Assembly: GCA_964420995.1 (NCBI GenBank)
Contig: CAYQUX010000023.1
Span: forward strand, 1 to 64,000
Origin: Leptolinea sp964420995
GTDB lineage: Bacteria > Chloroflexota > Anaerolineae > Anaerolineales > Anaerolineaceae
Reading direction: 5' to 3'
Length of the DNA: 64,000 nucleotides
Positions 58,472 through 64,000 of this stretch are shown piece by piece (position 1 is the first letter of the stretch; every line of letters starts with the position of its first letter). The position numbers and the translations under genes were made by a program. The notes beneath the pieces are model-generated. The model worked only from the letters and a program-made list of their open reading frames with translations, was not told the origin of the DNA and searched no databases.

Positions 58472-59640
58472 TATTCGTGTCTTTGTGGGTTGTTCCAGAT
58501 CTTCTCCCAGGGATCAGACAAAATATTTCCAAGTACTGTAGGTATCCCCTGCATTTTCAGCACATCTCCATCGGGTTCCACATAAAGCCAGGCCGTTCCA
58601 GCTCCATCGGGCATGTCTTTTCCGTTGTCTTTTTCCAACGCGACCGGATTTAAACCAGAATACGGAACCGGTAAATCCCAGACGATTTCAAACCCCATGT
58701 GAATTGCATTATCCCTTACCTTAACCAGGTCCTGTGAGAGTTCTCTATTATTCGCTGAAAGAGAAAGACTCTGGTTCTTTCCCATGTAATTTTGCAGACG
58801 AGCAAGAATGGGATCAATTTCAGGGATAAGGTGTGCAGTAAGCGTGAGATGAGTGGTAAGAAATAAGGATTCATTGGATACATCCCGAATCGCCTCCCAG
58901 GCCTGACTTGACTCGGGATCGAGTGAGATCATTACATGATCCAATCCGCTTTGCAATAATTTTTCCAAATATTCATGTTCGGCCAGTCGTTTCCCATTTG
59001 TTAAAAGACCGGTTACTTGGCCTTGATTCTGAGTAAATGAGATTAACTCATTAAGGTCAGGTCTCAATGTAGGCTCACCGCCTGTGAAAACAACTTGAGG
59101 GATACCGACCTGCCAGGATTTTTGAAGTATTGATTTCCATTCATCTGTCAATAGTTCGCGTTTCACTCGCTCCGCTGGGGTAGCTGCAGGAGAATCATCT
59201 TCAGTTTTATAGGTTAAAGCGCAATCAAGTCGATACGGTGCTGAGAGTTCCCGGGAGTATGGGTCTACGCGTTCGAAATCAAGGAAGGTAACCGGATCAA
59301 GAGCTGGCGTGTCAATGGCAGTTTGAATGCGATCCTGAAAATCCCTGGCATCATCATAGATTGTTTGTATAGAAACATTGTAGCGCTTGGCCATTTTCCT
59401 GGCGGTTGCATCCAACGAATCATTTTGCACAATATGATAGGCTAATTCTGCGGCCGTGGGATTCAAATGCAGCACAGTACGCGCGTTAATAACCAGCACT
59501 CCCGATCCATCATTTTCGAGACGCAAATGCAGTCGATAAGGCGGTTCAACATTGGGAGGAGATTGAAATGGATAGAAACCAGATGGAAGATATTTGCTTG
59601 CTGGGAAAAACCGATCACGTAAAAATCTTATTGTTTTCAT
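58471..59640 (-). CDS. Radical-SAM-like protein lacking the FeS cysteines (degenerate paralogue)
   Basis: 389 aa from the ATG at complement 59638-59640 (GGGAGG 6 bases upstream). Residues about 25-100 form a PqqD-like/RRE unit (VLHLNPTAAELAYHIVQ...TARKMAKRYNVSIQ). The TIM-barrel resembles the next gene (VVFTGGEPTLRPDLNEL; LTNGKRLAE), but where the active enzyme has CNNNCAHC this one has KTEDDSPAAT, and SPASM cysteines are missing too. It is probably a catalytically inactive partner, regulator or peptide-recognition subunit. Clearly a paralogue of the neighbouring gene. Confidence 0.8.
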   Translation of the reverse strand: MKTIRFLRDRFFPASKYLPSGFYPFQSPPNVEPPYRLHLRLENDGSGVLVINARTVLHLNPTAAELAYHIVQNDSLDATARKMAKRYNVSIQTIYDDARDFQDRIQTAIDTPALDPVTFLDFERVDPYSRELSAPYRLDCALTYKTEDDSPAATPAERVKRELLTDEWKSILQKSWQVGIPQVVFTGGEPTLRPDLNELISFTQNQGQVTGLLTNGKRLAEHEYLEKLLQSGLDHVMISLDPESSQAWEAIRDVSNESLFLTTHLTLTAHLIPEIDPILARLQNYMGKNQSLSLSANNRELSQDLVKVRDNAIHMGFEIVWDLPVPYSGLNPVALEKDNGKDMPDGAGTAWLYVEPDGDVLKMQGIPTVLGNILSDPWEKIWNNPQRHE

Positions 59641-59657
59641 AAAAACCTCCCATGAAA

Positions 59658-61037
59658 TCATGAAATTTCTGGCAAAAAGGGTATCGGTTGACTTTCCAGG
59701 CGATGCAATGGGCATCCTCCACCGCACTCGTGAAGAAAGGTACAATCATGGCAAGCGGCAGGAACATCCTTGCGTTCACGTAATGAGACTGCTAGTGGGT
59801 GATTCCAGATGGATGACCAGTTATCTGTTAATAAATTACCCAGAGACTGATAATACGACTGACAGGGAATAACTGAACCATCCGGTTCGACACACATGTT
59901 ATAGAGCGCTGCTGTACATCCTTTAATTCCCAACTGCAGCGACATTGGATCAAAATGACAGTACTGGGTTGGTGTGTACCAGATCAATTTTTGTCCATAT
60001 CGGTTTGTTAACGTCTGAGCATTTTTTAGCAACTCAGGCAATTCGGTTTCATTTAATCCTGTTCCGACAGTCGCTCCGCGACCGGAATAAATTAGAGCAT
60101 TAAGTCCAACTGTGGCAACTCCGATTTCACTCAAGAATGAAAGTGTTTCTTCAAGGTGAGCGGCATTATCACGTAGCAGGGTAGTATTGGTCATGACAAA
60201 AAGATTGGAATCAAGAGCGTTCTTGATTCCCGCGATCGTCTCATGCCAGGCACCCTCATGACAGACCAAACGATCATGTTCTTCTGGAATGGATGATTCC
60301 AGAGTAACCTGAACATGATCTAAGCCAGATGCGACCAATTGACGAACGAAATCTTTTTCAGCCAGGCGCCGACCATTCGTATTGATCCCGGTTATCTGGC
60401 CAATAGATTGCGCATAGCTTACTAATTCGGGTAAATCTTCCCTCAATGTGGGTTCACCACCGGTAAAGATGATATGCGGAATCTGAACCTGCCAACACCT
60501 ATCCAAAATTTCCTTCCATTTGTCCGTTGAAAGCTCGGGGAAGTTGCGTGAACGGGCGTTGTAACAATGAGCGCAATTATTATTACACCGATATGTTATA
60601 GCCAGGTCCATACGGTATGGAGCAGAAGGATGGGAACTGAAAGGCGCGTTAATATCAAGACCAAGATCACAAACTGGACAGATTGAATCAGGGAAAATCA
60701 AAGTGTTTATCGAAGGTATTAAAGAGAGGTAATCAGATCTGGCCTGTTCAACCGGAATCTGGTACATTCTGGCCAGGTTGGATACGGCTTCGTTTTCTGA
60801 TTTTCGATTGAGGAACATGGAAACCATGTAGGCGGCACTCGGGTTCAAATGGTACATGCGAGCCGCATTTACGATTAGAACTCCATGTCCGTCACCATCC
60901 ACACGCAGGTGAATGCGCGCTTTTCCCTGTGACTCATTGCGATCAAAGACATATATTCCGGGTTTCAACGGATTGACGGATTCTTGAAACCTCGAAAAAA
61001 TTGATCGGGGAGTATTGACCAAAGATTTCCAGTTCAA
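59658..61037 (-). CDS. PqqD-like/radical SAM/SPASM maturase
   Basis: About 459 aa; the start is uncertain (TTG at complement 61035-61037 is the best in-frame choice outside the upstream gene). Order: PqqD-like/RRE part (about 45-120), then C-P-V-C, then the radical-SAM motif C-N-N-N-C-A-H-C (about 150-157), FTGGEPTLRED, and a SPASM C-terminus rich in Cys (VIPCQS, AACHDCTF, CGGGCP). Such enzymes modify peptide side chains through a [4Fe-4S] 5'-deoxyadenosyl mechanism, guided by the RRE. The adjacent protein with a Cys-Ala tail is the obvious candidate substrate. Confidence 0.82.
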   Translation of the reverse strand: MNWKSLVNTPRSIFSRFQESVNPLKPGIYVFDRNESQGKARIHLRVDGDGHGVLIVNAARMYHLNPSAAYMVSMFLNRKSENEAVSNLARMYQIPVEQARSDYLSLIPSINTLIFPDSICPVCDLGLDINAPFSSHPSAPYRMDLAITYRCNNNCAHCYNARSRNFPELSTDKWKEILDRCWQVQIPHIIFTGGEPTLREDLPELVSYAQSIGQITGINTNGRRLAEKDFVRQLVASGLDHVQVTLESSIPEEHDRLVCHEGAWHETIAGIKNALDSNLFVMTNTTLLRDNAAHLEETLSFLSEIGVATVGLNALIYSGRGATVGTGLNETELPELLKNAQTLTNRYGQKLIWYTPTQYCHFDPMSLQLGIKGCTAALYNMCVEPDGSVIPCQSYYQSLGNLLTDNWSSIWNHPLAVSLRERKDVPAACHDCTFLHECGGGCPLHRLESQPIPFLPEIS

Positions 61038-61051
61038 CAGAAATACACTTT

Positions 61052-62731
61052 CTACCGTCCACCGCCGGCGCAGGCGCAGGCGCAACCGGCACAGGCACAC
61101 GCACAGGCGCAGCTATGGCCACCACCGCCGCCGCCGCGGGAAGAAGATCGAGTCACTGGAACAGGATTGGTCTTATCCGTTACTCCACTGGTAAAAGAGG
61201 TGAGATCACCAACAACATTGCTCGAAAAGTTTTGAATCCCACCAACCATGGAGGCGGCAAACTCTGCACCGGGCAGGGATGGCATTTGAAAGCTGCCGCC
61301 ACCGGAACCACTGGTTGAAGGAATAGAATCAGCTCCTCTGAATGAACCGCTTCCCGAAGAATATGTCGGGTCGTAATGGCCCCACCAGCGGGGCAGAATA
61401 ACCGGACCACTCCGAAAAACATCTCTTGTGTGGTCATCAAATTTATCGTCCAGCATGGTCCAATCCATATACTGGTCGAACTTTTCCATTTTCACATTCG
61501 GGGTAGCAGCTGCCTCCACCTGACCCCAGGCGCGTTCCATAATATCTTTGTAATATGCCAGAGTTTCTTTTCGCGAGAAACCTTTCATTTTCTCGCCCAC
61601 ATCTTTTACGAGACTGATGATCATGGTTTGAAGGTCTTTTTTACGATCATTTTTGTCTGTCTTGCTGAAGGCTTCAAGGAAGATTTTTTCATACTCATAA
61701 AGCCCCTCAGGTTGAGGACTTATAGGATTAATCGCCAATGGATCCTTTTTCGTTACCTCGGCAGCATTCTTCTTAATCAACGAAAAAAGGATCATGGTCA
61801 TTATTCGATCCACCGGCTGTTCCATCAAAATACCGGCTTCTACAGCGGTTAATCCACGCTTGATGCCATGACCTTCAACCGAAATCTTGGGAGGCAGATA
61901 TTGTAGTTTTCGCTTTTTTGCCCCCCAGATTGCTTCATAAATGCCCCAGATAAAAGAACCGATGAACGCGAGGACAACACCACCGCAACAGATGTCCTCA
62001 AATTCAATATTTATGGGGGGAGCTTTTACGATAGATTCAGCAGGGATGAGTTCGGCCGGAAAACTGGCTCCGAAAGTATATTGCGTATGGGCGTTCGCTT
62101 TACTGGCAGTCCATTTATAGAAAACGCGCCCTTCATTGTCATAACCAGATTCCGGTTCTGAACTGCCCGGCCAACCGCCACGCACGGAATGGTAGCGAGG
62201 TTCATCCTGATTTATTCCCGGGGGCAGAAAAATTGACACGGAATAGTTAGTTGTTCCGGTGACATATTCTGATCCAAACCAGGTGGGAGAGAATTCCAGG
62301 CTGGCATAATTTTCAACACCTTCAGCCGTGGATGGGAAATATACCCGGTTTACATTATTGATGCGAACATGAACAATTCCAGTTTTACCGGGGGGAATGG
62401 ATCGAGCGCCAAGTCCCAGCGCAATACCTGGCTTGACATATTCGGAATTCTGAATGTCTGAAATACGAGAGCCATTAATTTCTGCGCTTACATTGGAAAG
62501 GGAATACGCGCTATTCGGAACGCCGATATCCACAAAATCAATAGGATCTGCGCTCGGGCTGTTTGTAAACTGGATCGTGTAGTCGATTGACGATGTACCG
62601 TCTGTGTTACCAAAAACGCTGACATCAACACTGTCAACCTGAAACAGATAGGTCTGCGCGTAGGCAGATGTCACTGTCGTGATGAGAAATAGTAAAGCCA
62701 GAGTGATGCTTAACCATCGAAATCTGGACAT
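61052..62731 (-). CDS. DUF2207-like membrane protein with C-terminal Cys-Ala repeat tail
   Basis: 559 aa. Signal peptide (about 1-26, ending AYAQ); extracytoplasmic beta domain (about 30-235); transmembrane helix (about 243-263, VVLAFIGSFIWGIYEAIW); then a cytoplasmic part with PPKISVEGHGIKRGLTAVEAGILM, as in DUF2207 proteins. The end is remarkable: Gly-run, then HSCACACACAGCACACA and GGGR, with seven Cys (541, 543, 545, 547, 550, 552, 554). A low-complexity Cys tail beside a radical-SAM/SPASM enzyme strongly suggests post-translational modification or metal binding. The rSAM gene follows 14 bp downstream. Confidence 0.8.
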   Translation of the reverse strand: MSRFRWLSITLALLFLITTVTSAYAQTYLFQVDSVDVSVFGNTDGTSSIDYTIQFTNSPSADPIDFVDIGVPNSAYSLSNVSAEINGSRISDIQNSEYVKPGIALGLGARSIPPGKTGIVHVRINNVNRVYFPSTAEGVENYASLEFSPTWFGSEYVTGTTNYSVSIFLPPGINQDEPRYHSVRGGWPGSSEPESGYDNEGRVFYKWTASKANAHTQYTFGASFPAELIPAESIVKAPPINIEFEDICCGGVVLAFIGSFIWGIYEAIWGAKKRKLQYLPPKISVEGHGIKRGLTAVEAGILMEQPVDRIMTMILFSLIKKNAAEVTKKDPLAINPISPQPEGLYEYEKIFLEAFSKTDKNDRKKDLQTMIISLVKDVGEKMKGFSRKETLAYYKDIMERAWGQVEAAATPNVKMEKFDQYMDWTMLDDKFDDHTRDVFRSGPVILPRWWGHYDPTYSSGSGSFRGADSIPSTSGSGGGSFQMPSLPGAEFAASMVGGIQNFSSNVVGDLTSFTSGVTDKTNPVPVTRSSSRGGGGGGHSCACACACAGCACACAGGGR

Positions 62732-62766
62732 TGTGATCCTCCCCGAACGAAATTATTGGAATAAGT

Positions 62767-63132
62767 TCACCACTTGGGTTCTTCTGTGATCTGGTAGGTT
62801 GTTTTACAGTAAGGACATGAAACGACCGGCGCGCCAGCAACAAGTGTGATATTTTCAGGGCTGAGCACACCACCGCAGGATTTGCATTTCATGGTATCAA
62901 GAGTTACATTTCCCGGAAGGTCAATTTTCACTGTCACATTTTGATCCTGGCTTTCGGCAGGTTTTCTGGCAGCCCAGAAAATTAAAACAAAACCAATACC
63001 TGCAGAAATCAATCCGATTACAATATTCCCCGGCTGTTGATTGGTGGGGGTAAACGCAGACCAGATGAATAGGACGCCGAAGAAAATTAGTATGGCAGAC
63101 GCGATATAGGCAATAATCTTGATTGCTTTCAT
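62767..63132 (-). CDS. Small membrane protein with C-terminal zinc ribbon
   Basis: 121 aa from the ATG at complement 63130-63132 (GGAGGTGACT upstream). Two transmembrane helices (about 3-25 and 35-55), then a cytoplasmic zinc ribbon C-K-S-C...C-P-Y-C (about 83-110). It is the first gene of the operon with the Cys-Ala-tail protein and radical-SAM genes (35-bp gap). Possibly a membrane scaffold or adaptor in that system. Confidence 0.65.
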   Translation of the reverse strand: MKAIKIIAYIASAILIFFGVLFIWSAFTPTNQQPGNIVIGLISAGIGFVLIFWAARKPAESQDQNVTVKIDLPGNVTLDTMKCKSCGGVLSPENITLVAGAPVVSCPYCKTTYQITEEPKW

Positions 63133-63180
63133 AGTCACCTCCGGATAATATAAGTGTAACATAAGGATAAAAGAGAAAAA

Positions 63181-63603
63181 ATGGAACCGACCAGCAACTT
63201 TTCAAACCACCTTGTAAAATCTGAAGATCTTAATCACCATGGAACACTCTATGCTGGCCGCAGCGCAGAATGGCTTGTGGAAGCCGGTTTTATTGCGGCA
63301 GCACAATTAACGCAACCTGAAAATATAGTCTGTCTTAAAATTCATGGAATGACATTTTCCCGCCCGGTGAAATGTGGGGAAATAATCACATATGACAGCA
63401 AAATAATCTACGCAGGAACTACAAGCCTGGTTGCATTCGTTGAAGTGAGAACAAAAGATGGACTGGTTGTTAATGGTTTTATCACATTTATACATGTCGA
63501 TGATAAATCAAAACCTGTTCCCCATGGGATTACAATCACTCCGGTTTCTGAGGAAGATAGAATTCTTCAAGAAAAAGCGATTCAACTCAATCGAAAAAAG
63601 TGA
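63181..63603 (+). CDS. Hotdog-fold acyl-CoA thioesterase-like protein
   Basis: 140 aa. Motif DLNHHGTLYAGRSAEWLVEAGF corresponds to the 'N..G.v.gG.l..wmd' helix of YciA/BFIT-type thioesterases, followed by strands FSRPVKCGEIITYDSKIIYAG. It hydrolyses acyl-CoA. Divergent from the radical-SAM operon (48-bp gap). Lies 9 bases before ligA, so co-transcribed with it. Confidence 0.75.
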   Translation: MEPTSNFSNHLVKSEDLNHHGTLYAGRSAEWLVEAGFIAAAQLTQPENIVCLKIHGMTFSRPVKCGEIITYDSKIIYAGTTSLVAFVEVRTKDGLVVNGFITFIHVDDKSKPVPHGITITPVSEEDRILQEKAIQLNRKK

Positions 63604-63612
63604 GAGGGATGG

Positions 63613-64000
63613 ATGGAAATACTGGATCAAAAACAGCGCCTTATTTTTCTCAAGACTGAGTTAAATTTTCACAATTTTCGATACCATGTAATGGACGCTC
63701 CAATCATCAGCGATGCGGAATATGACCGGATGCTGGTGGAACTTCGCGAAATTGAAGCGCAACACCCCGATTGGATCACATCTGATTCGCCCACACAACG
63801 CGCCGGCGCGATGGCCGCAGAAAAATTCAGCAAACTATCTCATCCACAACCGATACTGAGCCTGGCAAATGCCTTCAACACAGAGGAATTAAAAGCCTGG
63901 GTGGAGCGTGTTTCGAAAATTGACCAACGAGTTTTAAAAACTGACTTTGTCGTAGAACCCAAAATTGATGGGTTGACGGTGGTCCTACACTATGAAGAAG
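63613..64000 (+). CDS. ligA: NAD-dependent DNA ligase (5' part)
   Basis: 129 codons to the window edge. The N-terminal Ia domain (RYHVMDAPIISDAEYDRMLVEL...DSPTQRAG) and the adenylation motif V-E-P-K-I-D-G-L with the catalytic Lys are present, so this is LigA, which seals nicks in host replication. ATG 63613 is preferred over the out-of-frame ATG at 63609. Incomplete at the right border. Confidence 0.93.
   Translation, partial: MEILDQKQRLIFLKTELNFHNFRYHVMDAPIISDAEYDRMLVELREIEAQHPDWITSDSPTQRAGAMAAEKFSKLSHPQPILSLANAFNTEELKAWVERVSKIDQRVLKTDFVVEPKIDGLTVVLHYEE

Overview
The window is a bacterial chromosome segment holding most of a tailed-phage (siphovirus-type) prophage, followed by about 9 kb of host DNA. 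The host part carries an Nramp-related transporter, a PRC/MgtE_N/CBS protein, a radical-SAM operon, a hotdog thioesterase and NAD-dependent DNA ligase. Gene content, GC near 48% and an RHS remnant suggest an anaerobic Chloroflexota lineage (Anaerolineae-like). That assignment is inference from gene style, not from a marker gene.

Layout. 1-650: start of a leftward gene that runs off the edge (looks defence-related), AT-rich DNA, and a promoter/leader peptide/terminator unit. 654-3154: terminase region. 3155-6525: AT-rich cargo between terminase and portal, comprising an unknown 430-aa protein, a translationally coupled 36-aa ORF and an AbiTii-type abortive-infection protein. 6.7-33.7 kb: portal, scaffold-like protein, decoration, major capsid, connector, tail terminator, tail tube, tail-assembly chaperones with a probable -1 frameshift, a 3,419-aa tape-measure protein, tail-tip/fibre genes, and one reverse-strand membrane moron with its own promoter. 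33.9-34.9 kb: membrane GAF-like protein and holin. 35-36.5 kb: a second AT-rich accessory patch (SHOCT protein, RHS fragment). 36.5-52 kb, all leftward: early/replication genes, including thioredoxin, dCTP deaminase, MazG-like protein, HNH, RecD2 helicase, DnaB-like and DnaC-like proteins, a Sak4-type ATPase, a PD-(D/E)XK-like protein and a C39-SH3b protein. 52.4-54.6 kb: two lipoproteins. 54.93-55.01 kb: tRNA-Pro(GGG), whose 3' end faces the prophage and has attachment-like direct repeats beside it.

The main unexplained signals are these. (1) The N-terminal half of the tape-measure protein has a GDxDxD motif with an upstream RxP and a downstream K-x4-G, as in double-psi-barrel RNA polymerases; it may be a virion-carried polymerase. 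(2) About nine copies of a 16-bp palindrome (consensus GTTCYGANNTCGGAAC) are scattered through the prophage on both arms and none were found in the host part, as expected for a stoperator-like repression system. (3) Three leftward promoters share an upstream box ACCACCCYATT exactly 21 bp from the -10. (4) Several forward promoters are followed within about 10-100 bp by strong intrinsic terminators, which suggests antitermination. (5) A host operon encodes a secreted/membrane DUF2207-like protein ending in a Cys-Ala repeat, next to a PqqD-like/radical-SAM/SPASM enzyme, a cluster-less radical-SAM paralogue and a methyltransferase, resembling a peptide-tail maturation system.

No integrase, CI-type repressor or small terminase could be identified. 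They may lie left of the window or be unrecognised.
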